This document shows positions 8,728-17,275 of a DNA stretch of 64,000 nucleotides, piece by piece. Positions within the stretch are counted from its first letter, which is position 1; every line of letters starts with the position of its first letter. The translations under genes were made by a program, and so were the position numbers. The stretch is taken from assembly GCF_003382565.3 (NCBI RefSeq), contig NZ_CP086253.1, positions 2,046,001 through 2,110,000 on the forward strand, in the 5' to 3' direction. This stretch comes from Pectobacterium aquaticum. GTDB lineage: Bacteria; Pseudomonadota; Gammaproteobacteria; Enterobacterales; Enterobacteriaceae. Below the pieces are notes generated by a model. That model worked only from the letters and a program-made list of their open reading frames with translations. It was not told the origin of the DNA and searched no databases.

Positions 8728-8750
8728 AAGGGCGATATATCGCCCTTTTG
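8728..8750 (+). terminator. Intrinsic terminator of the ccm operon
   Basis: An 8-bp stem AAGGGCGA/TCGCCCTT (8728-8735 and 8740-8747) with loop TATA is followed by TTGTTG. It starts 29 bases after the ccmI stop and reads as a terminator in the plus direction. Confidence 0.85.
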
Positions 8751-9284
8751 TTGTTTCTGTTGTTTCTGTTGTTACGGTGAAGGTTTCGTGCGCATTACCC
8801 ACGGTTTTTTCTGCAACCGTTGCAGCACGCGCCCGACACGGGGCGGCTCAGTTGCCGTCGCCCCGTGACCCCTGGCTTTTCGCGTTAAATCGCGCCGCTT
8901 CGCGGTGCCGTCGGTGTTTATGCCCGCTGTTCGGACCGCCTGCGACGCGCTCCCGACGCGGCGCAGGCTTTCGCGGCGTCCATGCCGCTCATCCGGCGGT
9001 CATGTACACCTCTGCGCGATTTTTTTACGCGAGCCAACCCCATAAAATCAAAAGACTGAACTGAGTACATTGTTATTTTGGGGCGGTTTTTTCCGGCTGT
9101 GCTGAGAGCGGCCTTAGCCACACCCGCGTCGGGCGCGTGCGACGCGAGTTGCAGAAGATCGCACTACTTATTGCGCACGAAACCCTAACGGTATTTATAA
9201 GAATACGATAGACAGAATTGGGAAGGGCGGATGTTTCCGCTTGTGTTGAGGACGGCATACGCCGTCCCAAGTGTGACGAAGGGG
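8751..9284. other. Noncoding, GC-rich, hairpin-rich gap between ccmI and napC
   Basis: No convincing gene: the open frames on both strands have no recognisable domains and are arginine/alanine-rich shadows of GC-rich sequence. The stretch begins with three TTGTTTCTG-like repeats. It has several inverted repeats: CTGCAAC/GTTGCAG (8811-8825), CACGGGGCG/CGCCCCGTG (8837-8845 and 8859-8867), GCCTGCG/CGCAGGC (8938-8944 and 8962-8968) and GGACGGC/GCCGTCC (9250-9256 and 9261-9267). The last could serve as terminator for nap transcripts arriving from the right. It may be a degenerate repeat or a structured RNA. Confidence 0.55.
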
Positions 9285-9289
9285 GCGGG

Positions 9290-9892
9290 TTATAACCCGC
9301 TTTTGACGCTGTGCATGTCCGGCAGTTTGTGGGCGATGCCTTTGTGGCAATCGATACAGGTTTGACCGAGTTTTATCGCTTCGCTGTGTTTTTCTGCCGC
9401 AGCCGTTTTTTGCCCAGAGAAGTCCATATAGTCAACGTTGTGGCAGTTGCGGCATTCCTGAGAATTGTTATTTTTCATGCGCCGCCATTCGCTCTGCGCC
9501 ATCGTCAGCCGATGTGCTTCAAACTTTTGTGGCGTATCAATCGTGCCCATTATTTTGCCGTACAGCTCTTTACTGGCCTGAATTTTACGCACCATTTTCG
9601 GCACAAACTCATGCGGAACGTGGCAGTCCGGGCAGGTGGCGCGTACGCCGCTGCGGTTGCTGTAGTGCGCGGTTTCCATATATTCCTGATAGACGGTATT
9701 GCGCATTTCATGACAGCTGATGCAGAACGCCTCGCTGTTGCTCATTTCCATGCCTTTCTGGGATGTTGCCAGAAAGAAAATACCGCCCGCGAAGCCGATA
9801 ATGAGCAACGTTCCCAGCGCCAGCCGACTTGGGCGACGCCACCATTGCCACAACTGGCGCAACAACCGTCCCACTTTTCCTGGTTGTTTCAT
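9290..9892 (-). CDS. napC: NapC, membrane tetrahaem quinol dehydrogenase
   Basis: 200 residues from the ATG at 9892, which has GAGG seven bases upstream and gives the E. coli NapC length; a GTG at 9904 overlapping the napB stop is the alternative. One N-terminal membrane helix (about residues 22-43) and four haem c sites CISCH, CPDCH, CRNCH and CIDCH are present. NapC oxidises membrane quinol and passes electrons to NapB and NapA. Last gene of napFDAGHBC. The perfect palindrome GCGGGTTATAACCCGC (9285-9300) overlaps its final codons and stop. Confidence 0.96.
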   Translation of the reverse strand: MKQPGKVGRLLRQLWQWWRRPSRLALGTLLIIGFAGGIFFLATSQKGMEMSNSEAFCISCHEMRNTVYQEYMETAHYSNRSGVRATCPDCHVPHEFVPKMVRKIQASKELYGKIMGTIDTPQKFEAHRLTMAQSEWRRMKNNNSQECRNCHNVDYMDFSGQKTAAAEKHSEAIKLGQTCIDCHKGIAHKLPDMHSVKSGL

Positions 9893-9900
9893 AGCAAACC

Positions 9901-10338
9901 TCACTGACCAAAGCCTTTAGAAGGGGTGAACGTGTTACCAGTAATTGGCGAACTGTCCGCCTGCGGCACGTGGCACTGCAGACAGAAATGGCGCGCAGGG
10001 GCGACATTGCTCAGCACTTTGCCGTCTCTGTCGACAAAATGGGTCGGGCTGACGCGCGGGGCGCTGGTGGAACGATAGCTCTCGACGCCGTGACACTGTA
10101 GACAACGGTTAAAGGTCGGGGTGACCTGATAGCCATCCACGCTATGCGGGATCATCGGTGGCTGGTTGACATAGTTGAGCGCCATACGCTCCTGCTGCTT
10201 CGGCATCCGGCTATTTCCCGGCTGTGTCGCAGCGACTTCTGGCGATTGGCTTAAATCGACCTGTGCAGTGGCTATCGCACTGCCCAGTATCGCCAAGGCG
10301 GTGATCCAGCGAAACCATCCCATTCTCAGGCTTTTCAT
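9901..10338 (-). CDS. napB: NapB, dihaem electron transfer subunit of periplasmic nitrate reductase
   Basis: 145 residues. The start is set at the ATG at 10338, which has GGGAGC seven bases upstream; an in-frame ATG at 10359 is possible but lies further into the napH overlap. A signal peptide ends near AIATAQ; two CLQCH haem motifs follow (in FNRCLQCHGVES and HFCLQCHVPQ). NapB is the small diheme c-type cytochrome that hands electrons from NapC to NapA in the periplasm. Both haems depend on the Ccm system encoded next door. Confidence 0.95.
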   Translation of the reverse strand: MKSLRMGWFRWITALAILGSAIATAQVDLSQSPEVAATQPGNSRMPKQQERMALNYVNQPPMIPHSVDGYQVTPTFNRCLQCHGVESYRSTSAPRVSPTHFVDRDGKVLSNVAPARHFCLQCHVPQADSSPITGNTFTPSKGFGQ

Positions 10339-11198
10339 GACTTTGCTCCCGATTTCCATCTAAGGGTTATTTTAAAAACGTCTTCAGCGCAGACATCAAT
10401 ACAGCGTCCGCATGTTATGCAGTCTCGGTCAGTAACCTGTGCCGGACTGTGTTTATCAAGCAAGGGGGCGCGCAGCACCTGTGGCTCTGGACAGACATGA
10501 AAGCAGTCCATACAACGCGTACAGCGTTCACGCTCAGTGGCATCCACAGCCAGCGCGCCTTTACCGCCAAGCGCACCATACAGCGCGCCGGTTGGACAAA
10601 GGTGTCCGCACCAGCCGTGTTCCACGACCCACAAATCAAACAGAAATAGCGCCAGCAGCAGCCAGATACCTGCACCAAACCCGAAAATCAGCCCGCGACC
10701 CATCAGTGAAACCGGGTTGACCCATTCCCACAGCAGCCCGCCCGTCAGCGCACTTCCTGCAAGAATGAGGATCAGCAGCAGATAGCGCAGATTGCGGGGG
10801 ATCGTCGCCGAGGCAGTGATGCCGAAACGACGACGTAGCCAGGCGGCTAAATCGGTAAGCGGATTAACTGGGCAGACCCAGCTACAGAACAGGCGCTTGC
10901 CTGCCAGCGCATAGCTCAGCGCGATAATCAGCGCACCGACCAGCGCGAGCGTGGCGGGCAGATGACCGCTAGCCAGACTTTGCAGCACCATCAGCGGATC
11001 GCTGAGCGTTACGGTGTCGAGCAAGCGGCTGGCGCTGTAGTTACCGTGTAGGATCCAAAATCCGAAGATCGGACCGCTGAGGAACATGAGCAGCACCAGA
11101 GACTGGGTCAAGCGGCGTAAGACCAGCCAGCGGTGACTGCGCCACCAGCCTTTTTTCGCTCGGGCTTCTCGTCCGGCGTCCTGCTTACGATTTGCCAT
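10335..11198 (-). CDS. napH: NapH, membrane ferredoxin-type quinol oxidase subunit
   Basis: 287 residues from the ATG at 11198 (MANRKQDAGRE), the same length as E. coli NapH; a longer frame reaching 11438 runs inside napG and was rejected. Four membrane helices, two CXXXCP motifs (FCSWVCPVNP and GHLCPTGALYG) and a C-terminal pair of 4Fe-4S clusters (CTRCMDCFHVCPEP and CITCGRCIDVCAED) are visible. NapGH forms a second quinol-oxidising route to NapA. It overlaps napG by 14 bases and napB by 4. Confidence 0.95.
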   Translation of the reverse strand: MANRKQDAGREARAKKGWWRSHRWLVLRRLTQSLVLLMFLSGPIFGFWILHGNYSASRLLDTVTLSDPLMVLQSLASGHLPATLALVGALIIALSYALAGKRLFCSWVCPVNPLTDLAAWLRRRFGITASATIPRNLRYLLLILILAGSALTGGLLWEWVNPVSLMGRGLIFGFGAGIWLLLALFLFDLWVVEHGWCGHLCPTGALYGALGGKGALAVDATERERCTRCMDCFHVCPEPQVLRAPLLDKHSPAQVTDRDCITCGRCIDVCAEDVFKITLRWKSGAKS

Positions 11199-11877
11199 CG
11201 CGTGCCTCCAGCCAACTGAAACGGTAGTGATGTCCGAGTTCGCCTTTTGCCAGCGCGCGCGGTAAGACCTTGATCGCTGGCTGTTCCAGCACGCAGGCTT
11301 TTTCACACTTGCCGCAGCCAGTACAGACATCGCTATGCACGATAGGTAGAAAGCGAGCATGCTTTCCGGTGCGGGTATTGCGCTCTGGCTCCAGTGTGAT
11401 AGCGCTATCGATGAGAGGACAGACGCGATAGCAGACATCGCAACGCAACCCCTGATAGTTCAGGCAGTTTTCCTGATCGAGCAGTACCGCTAATCCCATG
11501 CGGGCGTCATCAATAGCCTCCAGCGGCTGTAACGCTCCGCTAGGGCATGCAACCACGCAGGGAATGTCCTCACACATCTCGCACGGGATATCGCGCGCGA
11601 CAAAGTAAGGGCTACCGGCTGCGGAACCGGAGACCAGCGTTGCCAGCTTCAGCGTGTCGTACGGACAGGCCTGAACACATTGTCCACAGCGTATGCAGGC
11701 ACCGGAAAACGCCGCCTCAGACAGCGCACCCGGTGGCCGCAGCCGGAGTTCGTCGGCCTGAGCGCGCCGCTGCTGAATGCCGAGAACCGTCACCGCTGCT
11801 GATAAGCCAGCAACGGCACGGACGGCGTCACGCAGAAAGCGACGGCGAGCGGGTGATGGATTCTCCGGGCGTGCCAT
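11185..11877 (-). CDS. napG: NapG, periplasmic ferredoxin-type protein
   Basis: 230 residues. The Tat-type signal ARRRFLRDAVRAVAGLSAAV is followed by four 4Fe-4S cysteine groups (CIRCGQCVQACP, CEMCEDIPCVVACP, CDVCYRVCP and CTGCGKCEKAC). NapG is exported folded and passes electrons from NapH to the NapAB reductase. It lies 5 bases after napA and overlaps napH. Length and motif order match E. coli NapG. Confidence 0.95.
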   Translation of the reverse strand: MARPENPSPARRRFLRDAVRAVAGLSAAVTVLGIQQRRAQADELRLRPPGALSEAAFSGACIRCGQCVQACPYDTLKLATLVSGSAAGSPYFVARDIPCEMCEDIPCVVACPSGALQPLEAIDDARMGLAVLLDQENCLNYQGLRCDVCYRVCPLIDSAITLEPERNTRTGKHARFLPIVHSDVCTGCGKCEKACVLEQPAIKVLPRALAKGELGHHYRFSWLEARDGKS

Positions 11878-11882
11878 GCGCG

Positions 11883-14369
11883 TTACACCTTAGCCAGCTT
11901 GACGGCACATTTCTTAAAGTCCGTTTCTTTCGACAGCGGATCGGTCGCATCCAGCGTCAGGACGTTAGTCATCTGCGCGGCGTCGAAGAACGGCATATAC
12001 ACCAGACCGCGCGGTGGCTTATTGCGGCCACGTGTCTCAACAATCGAGACGACTTCACCACGGCGCGAGATAATGCGGACTTTCTCACCACGACGCAGAT
12101 CGCGCGCTTTGGCATCCTGCGGGTGCATAAACAGCACGGCTTCGGGGAAGGCGCGGTGCAGTTCCGGTACGCGACGCGTCATGCTGCCGGTGTGCCAGTG
12201 CTCCAGAACACGACCGGTGGAGAGCCAGAGATCGTATTCGTCGTCTGGCGCTTCGGCGGCAGGCTCGTACGGCAGCGCAAAAATCACCGCTTTGCCATCC
12301 GGTTTACCGTAAAAACGGTAGACTTCTCCCGCTTTGACGTAAGGATCGTGCCCTTCGCTGTAGCGCCACTGCGTTTCTTTACCGTTAACCACCGGCCAGC
12401 GTAGCCCGCGCACTTTGTGGTAGTCATCGAACGGTGCCAGGTCGTGACCGTGCCCACGGCCAAACGCGGCGTATTCTTCAAACAGGCCTTTTTGCAGGTA
12501 AAAACCGAAGTCACGGGATTCGTCGTTCAGCTGATTTTCCGCTAATTCACTGAGCGGGAAGCGCGTGGTGACATCGTTCGCAAACAGCACGTCGTAGAGC
12601 GTTTTGCCACGGTAGGCGGGTTTCTGCGCCAGAAGTTCTTCCGGCCATACTTCCTCTACGGCGAAGCGCTTGGCAAAGCTCACCACCTGCCACAGATCTG
12701 ATTTTGACTCGCCCGGGGCTTTAACCTGCTGACGCCAGAACTGCGTCCGGCGCTCGGCGTTGCCGTAGGCACCTTCTTTTTCCACCCACATCGCAGTAGG
12801 CAAAATCAGGTCAGCGGACAATGCGCTGATCGTCGGGTAGGGGTCGGATACGACGATGAAGTTACGCGGATCGCGCCAGCCCGGCATACGCTCTTGATTG
12901 ATGTTTGGGCCGGCCTGCATGTTGTTGTTACACATCACCCAATAGGCATTCAGCGTGCCGTCTTTCAGCGCCCGATCTTGTGCGACGGCGTGCAAACCGA
13001 TCTTTTCAGGAATGGTACCAGTCGGTAACTGCCACAGTTTTTCCGCTATCGCGCGGTGTTTCTCGTTGGTTACCACCATATCCGCAGGCAGGCGGTGGGC
13101 GAACGTGCCGACTTCACGCGCGGTGCCGCAGGCAGACGGTTGACCGGTTAACGAGAACGGTCCGCAGCCCGGCTGAGAGATCTTGCCCGTCAGCAGGTGG
13201 ATGTTATAAACCAGATTGTTCGCCCAGACGCCGCGCGTGTGTTGGTTAAAGCCCATCGTCCAGTAGGAGATCACTTTCTTCTTCGGATCGGCGTAGAGTT
13301 TTGCCAGCGCTTCCAACTGATCGGCGGGAACGCCGCTGAGCGCGACCGTTTTTTCCAGCGTATAGTCGACGACAAAGGCTTTGTATTCTTCAAAACTCAT
13401 CGGCTCAGACGCATCGGAACCCGGATTTTTCGCCGCTTTTTCCAACGGATGCGTCGGACGTAGCCCGTAGCCGATATCGGTCACGCCTCGGCGCAGGTTC
13501 ACGTGGCGAGTAAAGAAAGCCTCGTTCACCGCATTGTTTTGGATAATGTAGTTGGCGATGTAGTTGAGAATGGCCAGATCGGTTTGTGGCGTAAACACCA
13601 TGCCGTTATCCGCCAGCTCAAAACTGCGGTGCTGATAGGTGGACAGCACGGCGACCGTGACATTGCTGTTCGACAGGCGGCGGTCGGTGATGCGCGACCA
13701 GAGAATCGGGTGCATCTCCGCCATGTTAGAACCCCATAGGACAAACGCATCGGTTTGCTCGATATCGTCGTAGCAGCCCATCGGTTCATCCATCCCGAAG
13801 GTACGCATAAAGCCGACGACCGCTGATGCCATACAGTGGCGCGCGTTGGGGTCAATATTGTTGGAACGGAAGCCCGCTTTGAACAGTTTGGCGGCCGCAT
13901 AGCCTTCCCAAATGGTTGATTGTCCAGAGCCAAACATTCCTATCGCGTTCGGGCCTTTTTCCTTCAGTGCGGTTTTGAATTTCTCCGCCATGATGTCAAA
14001 CGCCTGATCCCAGGAGATCGGAGTAAATTCGCCTTCTTTATCGAATTTTCCGTCACGCATGCGCAGCAAAGGTTGGGTCAGGCGATCCTGCCCGTACATG
14101 ATTTTTGGCAGGAAATAGCCCTTGATGCAGTTTAATCCGCGGTTAACCGGTGCTTCGGGATCGCCCTGACTGGCGACGATGCGGCCATTTTGCGTTCCCA
14201 CCAGCACACCGCACCCTACGCCACAGAAGCGGCAAGGTGCTTTATCCCAGTGGATAGCATCGGACTGTTCGGTCACGGCACGAACCGCGGTGGGTATGGT
14301 GATGCCTGCGACCGCGGCTGCCGCTGCGACCGCGTTCGCCTTCATAAAGTGTCGTCGACTGAGTTTCAT
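11883..14369 (-). CDS. napA: NapA, catalytic subunit of periplasmic nitrate reductase
   Basis: 828 residues. Tat signal SRRHFMKANA at the N-terminus, a 4Fe-4S motif with cysteines C46, C49, C53 and C81, and the likely molybdenum-ligand cysteine C179 in DPNARHCMAS. The C-terminal molybdopterin dinucleotide-binding domain ends in LSKETDFKKCAVKL. NapA reduces nitrate to nitrite in the periplasm with a bis-MGD cofactor. It overlaps napD by 4 bases. All expected motifs are intact. Confidence 0.98.
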   Translation of the reverse strand: MKLSRRHFMKANAVAAAAAVAGITIPTAVRAVTEQSDAIHWDKAPCRFCGVGCGVLVGTQNGRIVASQGDPEAPVNRGLNCIKGYFLPKIMYGQDRLTQPLLRMRDGKFDKEGEFTPISWDQAFDIMAEKFKTALKEKGPNAIGMFGSGQSTIWEGYAAAKLFKAGFRSNNIDPNARHCMASAVVGFMRTFGMDEPMGCYDDIEQTDAFVLWGSNMAEMHPILWSRITDRRLSNSNVTVAVLSTYQHRSFELADNGMVFTPQTDLAILNYIANYIIQNNAVNEAFFTRHVNLRRGVTDIGYGLRPTHPLEKAAKNPGSDASEPMSFEEYKAFVVDYTLEKTVALSGVPADQLEALAKLYADPKKKVISYWTMGFNQHTRGVWANNLVYNIHLLTGKISQPGCGPFSLTGQPSACGTAREVGTFAHRLPADMVVTNEKHRAIAEKLWQLPTGTIPEKIGLHAVAQDRALKDGTLNAYWVMCNNNMQAGPNINQERMPGWRDPRNFIVVSDPYPTISALSADLILPTAMWVEKEGAYGNAERRTQFWRQQVKAPGESKSDLWQVVSFAKRFAVEEVWPEELLAQKPAYRGKTLYDVLFANDVTTRFPLSELAENQLNDESRDFGFYLQKGLFEEYAAFGRGHGHDLAPFDDYHKVRGLRWPVVNGKETQWRYSEGHDPYVKAGEVYRFYGKPDGKAVIFALPYEPAAEAPDDEYDLWLSTGRVLEHWHTGSMTRRVPELHRAFPEAVLFMHPQDAKARDLRRGEKVRIISRRGEVVSIVETRGRNKPPRGLVYMPFFDAAQMTNVLTLDATDPLSKETDFKKCAVKLAKV

Positions 14370-14686
14370 GGTATTTCCTCACCCTGAGCTTGTTGATCAA
14401 GAGGTTGTTCATCGAAAGCAAAAGATTGTTCATCACAAGACGGTTCATCGAGCTGGTGATAAACCAGCGAAACCGCCAGTACGCCCGTAAGCTCGCGCAT
14501 TGACGCTATTTGTTTTAACAGTGCGTCCTCTGAATCTGACTCCAGCACCACGACCATTTTTCCGGTATCGCTATCGCTGGCACCCACTTCTACATTGGGC
14601 AGCGTCGCTAACGCCTCGCCAACGGCTGCCATCTGCGCCGTGTTGACGTGAACCACTACACTGCAAACATGCCAGACTGTGCTCAT
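14366..14686 (-). CDS. napD: NapD, chaperone for the NapA Tat signal
   Basis: 106 residues from the ATG at 14686 (MSTVWHVCSVVVHV); the longer frame to 14785 is inside napF. The ferredoxin-like alpha-beta fold core (SSVVVHV, LPNVEVGASD, GKMVVVLESDSEDALLKQI) matches NapD, which binds the NapA twin-arginine signal peptide and prevents premature export before cofactor insertion. The C-terminal tail beyond about residue 80, rich in D, E and Q, is longer than in E. coli. Overlaps napF and napA by 4 bases each. Confidence 0.93.
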   Translation of the reverse strand: MSTVWHVCSVVVHVNTAQMAAVGEALATLPNVEVGASDSDTGKMVVVLESDSEDALLKQIASMRELTGVLAVSLVYHQLDEPSCDEQSFAFDEQPLDQQAQGEEIP

Positions 14687-15219
14687 CGGTTTTCCTGTTG
14701 CGTCGGGAGACGCGCTGGCGCGGTGTGATATCCCGCGGTGATTTTTTTCATCGACATGGCGCCGACAGGGCACCCGGAAATGCATGCACCACAGGTGGTA
14801 CAGGCGTCGTCATCGATGGACGGTGCAGCAACGCGCCCAATGGCGGGCCGGAATCGTATCGCGCCTGTTTCACAGGCATCCTGACAGCTGCGGCATTCCA
14901 CCTGATGCAGTGATAAACAGGCATCTTGAATCGTCAGGTGGTATTCCCACGGCGTGGTGTGGCTCTCCGCGAACAGCGCTTGTGGACAGGCATGTGCGCA
15001 GTCGTAGCAAAACGTACATTCGCCGCGCTGAAAATCGATGGTGGGAAAACCGCCCGAACCGCGCTGGATAATCCCTGAGCCGCAGGCATCTACGCAGACG
15101 TTGCAGCGCGTGCACTGGCTCAGGAACTGGCTTTCTGCACCGCTCCACGGCGGACGCAACGCGTTGTCTGCCCGCTGTAGGCCACCAGTCAGTAGGGAAC
15201 GCCGGGAGAGGTTAGTCAT
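14683..15219 (-). CDS. napF: NapF, cytoplasmic ferredoxin-type maturation protein
   Basis: 178 residues from the ATG at 15219 (MTNLSRRSLLTGG); a GTG at 15240 is the alternative start but aligns less well with E. coli NapF. Iron-sulfur cysteine groups CTRCNVCVDAC, CTFCYDCAHACP, CRSCQDAC and CTTCGACISGCP are present. NapF is cytoplasmic despite the RR near its start and is linked to iron-sulfur maturation of NapA before export. First gene of the nap operon, transcribed away from narQ. Confidence 0.94.
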   Translation of the reverse strand: MTNLSRRSLLTGGLQRADNALRPPWSGAESQFLSQCTRCNVCVDACGSGIIQRGSGGFPTIDFQRGECTFCYDCAHACPQALFAESHTTPWEYHLTIQDACLSLHQVECRSCQDACETGAIRFRPAIGRVAAPSIDDDACTTCGACISGCPVGAMSMKKITAGYHTAPARLPTQQENR

Positions 15220-15314
15220 GGCAGTTTTTCGCTCTGGCACGCAATGAAATATCCAATAAAAAACACGCTGTTTTTGTAGGGGTTACACTATTCCTCTTAG
15301 GCTGTATGCGATAA

Positions 15315-15330
15315 TCACCCTTTAGAGGTA
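15315..15330 (-). promoter_or_regulatory. Candidate NarP 7-2-7 site upstream of napF
   Basis: TCACCCT-TT-AGAGGTA fits the inverted 7-2-7 heptamer arrangement used by NarP (consensus TACYYMT). The half reading TACCTCT on the minus strand is a perfect match; the other half has two mismatches. Its centre is 20 bp closer to napF than the centre of the FNR-like site, the spacing known for the E. coli napF promoter (sites near -44.5 and -64.5). Projecting from it puts the start near 15278 and a TAGTGT -10 element at 15290-15285. Confidence 0.6.
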
Positions 15331-15335
15331 AATGG

Positions 15336-15349
15336 TGGTGCCGGATCAA
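15336..15349 (-). promoter_or_regulatory. Candidate FNR site upstream of napF
   Basis: On the minus strand the sequence is TTGAT-CCGG-CACCA: the first half is a perfect FNR half-site and the second matches at two of five positions. It is centred 20 bp upstream of the NarP-like site. The spacing, more than the score, supports it. Confidence 0.5.
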
Positions 15350-15466
15350 GCTTATGTGGGATTCGCGTCTCATTGGCTTGCGGGAGCCTGTGGGGATCGT
15401 GATAGTACGCTGAAATGCTGAGCTACTTATTTAGAGTAGGTATGATGCCAAAGAGGATTATTCGTT

Positions 15467-17188
15467 GTGATGGTTAAACGTCCTGTTTCTACCAGCCTGG
15501 CTCGCGCGTTTTTTTATATCGCGTTGCTTTCATTTCTGACGACGGGCATTGCGCTACTGACGTTAGCCAGCGGTTTACGCGATGCAGAAGCGATCAACGT
15601 TGCCGGTTCCATGCGCATGCAAAGCTATCGCATGGGGTATGACCTACAGGGCGATCGTGCAGAATTAGCATCGCATCGCCGCCTCTATGCGCAAACGCTG
15701 GATTCCCCTGTTTTTCACCTGCTGGATCGCTGGTATGTGCCGCGCGATGTGCGCGATCATTATGCGGCGCTATTGCAGAGCTGGAAAACAATGGATGAGC
15801 GTCTGAACGCGGGGGATCGCGTGTGGTATCAGGACAATATTGTCGGCTACGTCACGCAGATCGATCGCTTTGTACTGGCGTTGCAGCATTATTCCGAACG
15901 CAAGATGATGATAGTCGTTGTGACATCAATAATTGGCTCGATCACTATCTATATACTGATCTTCTTTACGCTGCGTCGCATTCGCCGCCAGGTGGTGGTG
16001 CCGTTGAATAAGCTGATGGCGGCCTGTACGTCCATTGAGAAGGGGCGTTTTACCCATTCGCGGCTGGACGTCAATCTGCCTAACGAATTGGGATTACTGG
16101 CACAAACCTTCAGTAGCATGACGGACGAACTGCAAAAGCTCTATCGTTCTCTGGAAGACAAAGTCCGGCAGAAAACGCTGCGCTTGCAGGAAGTGAACCG
16201 CATGCTGAAGGTGCTGTACAACTGTTCTCAGGCGATGAACGTCAGCACGATCGACAGACATTGTTTTCAGCAGATTCTGCAAATTGTTCGCCGCTATGAA
16301 ACGGTCGGCTGTCTGGAAATGCGGGTCGGGGAGAACTGGCGGTTATGTGAAGGCCAGCCAGATGAACAGACGGCGTGGCAGGCCTTGCCCATCTGTTTGC
16401 AAGACGTTGAGTTTGGGCAACTACGGTGGCAGGCATCAACGCAGCAGCCGTCGGCGCAACTGATGGAAAGCGTCGCGAATATGCTGGGTCGCGGCCTCTA
16501 TTTCAATCAGGCACAAAAGCACTACCAGCAGTTGTTACTGATGGAAGAGCGTGCCACGATTGCGCGTGAACTGCATGATTCGCTGGCTCAGGTGCTTTCG
16601 TATCTGAATATCCAGATGGCGTTATTAAAGCGTGCGGTAGCGGAAGAAAATGCGCAGGCTCGGCAGATCATCACTGATTTCGAGCAGGCGCTCAGCGATG
16701 CGTATCGTCAGCTACGTGAACTGCTGGGCACATTCCGGCTGACGCTACAACAGGCCGATTTGCCGGCGGCGATGCAGGAAATGATTGAGCCGTTGCGTGC
16801 GCAGACCCCGGCGACCATCGCGATTGATTGCCGGGTTCCTACGCAGGCGTTGGATGCATCACAGCAGGTTCACCTGCTGCAAATCATCCGTGAAGCGGTG
16901 CTGAACGCCATTAAACATGCGCAGGCGACGGTGATTACCGTCAACTGCCGTACGCAGCCCGATGGTCGTCATTGTGTTGATATTCGTGATGACGGCTGTG
17001 GCATTATCAATCAGGAGGAACCTGCGGGACATTACGGCTTAAATATTATGCAGGAACGCGCCGAACGGTTAGGCGGAAAGCTCTCTATTGGCCTTCACCC
17101 TGAAGGGGGGACGCAGGTTAGCGTCTGTTTTTCGACGCCGACGACCGCGCGTGAACGCGACAACACGAACAATCTCTACCCTGAATAA
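15467..17188 (+). CDS. narQ: NarQ, nitrate/nitrite sensor histidine kinase
   Basis: 573 residues. Domains in order: membrane helix (about residues 14-36), periplasmic sensor with the P-box AGSMRMQSYRMGYDL (about 47-61), second helix (about 147-168), HAMP, a GAF-like central module, a HisKA_3 helix with the phosphorylated histidine in IARELHDSLAQ (about residue 370) and an HATPase_c domain (DDGCGI, GHYGLNIM). The wording is much closer to NarQ than to NarX. The start is GTG 15467, which aligns with the E. coli start and has AGAGGA upstream; ATG 15470 is possible. It is divergent from napF and followed by narP. Confidence 0.95.
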   Translation: MMVKRPVSTSLARAFFYIALLSFLTTGIALLTLASGLRDAEAINVAGSMRMQSYRMGYDLQGDRAELASHRRLYAQTLDSPVFHLLDRWYVPRDVRDHYAALLQSWKTMDERLNAGDRVWYQDNIVGYVTQIDRFVLALQHYSERKMMIVVVTSIIGSITIYILIFFTLRRIRRQVVVPLNKLMAACTSIEKGRFTHSRLDVNLPNELGLLAQTFSSMTDELQKLYRSLEDKVRQKTLRLQEVNRMLKVLYNCSQAMNVSTIDRHCFQQILQIVRRYETVGCLEMRVGENWRLCEGQPDEQTAWQALPICLQDVEFGQLRWQASTQQPSAQLMESVANMLGRGLYFNQAQKHYQQLLLMEERATIARELHDSLAQVLSYLNIQMALLKRAVAEENAQARQIITDFEQALSDAYRQLRELLGTFRLTLQQADLPAAMQEMIEPLRAQTPATIAIDCRVPTQALDASQQVHLLQIIREAVLNAIKHAQATVITVNCRTQPDGRHCVDIRDDGCGIINQEEPAGHYGLNIMQERAERLGGKLSIGLHPEGGTQVSVCFSTPTTARERDNTNNLYPE

Positions 17189-17275
17189 GTCGAGTGGGAA
17201 GCAGGCCACTTGCAGTATGACGGGGATATATTCTAAATAAAAAATAATAAGATCCATATTACATTGGGGCTGGGC

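Noticed and set aside
8751..8777. TTGTTTCTG repeats as a CRISPR or phase-variable tract
   Set aside because: Only about three short imperfect copies lie directly after a terminator, with no spacers and no reading frame affected.
8777..9064. 95-codon open frame in the ccmI-napC gap
   Set aside because: Arginine/alanine/proline-rich with no domain, no good ribosome site, and other long frames on the opposite strand; typical of GC-rich noncoding sequence.
11547..12404. 285-codon open frame antisense to napG and napA
   Set aside because: Shadow of the conserved nap genes on the opposite strand, with no domain of its own.
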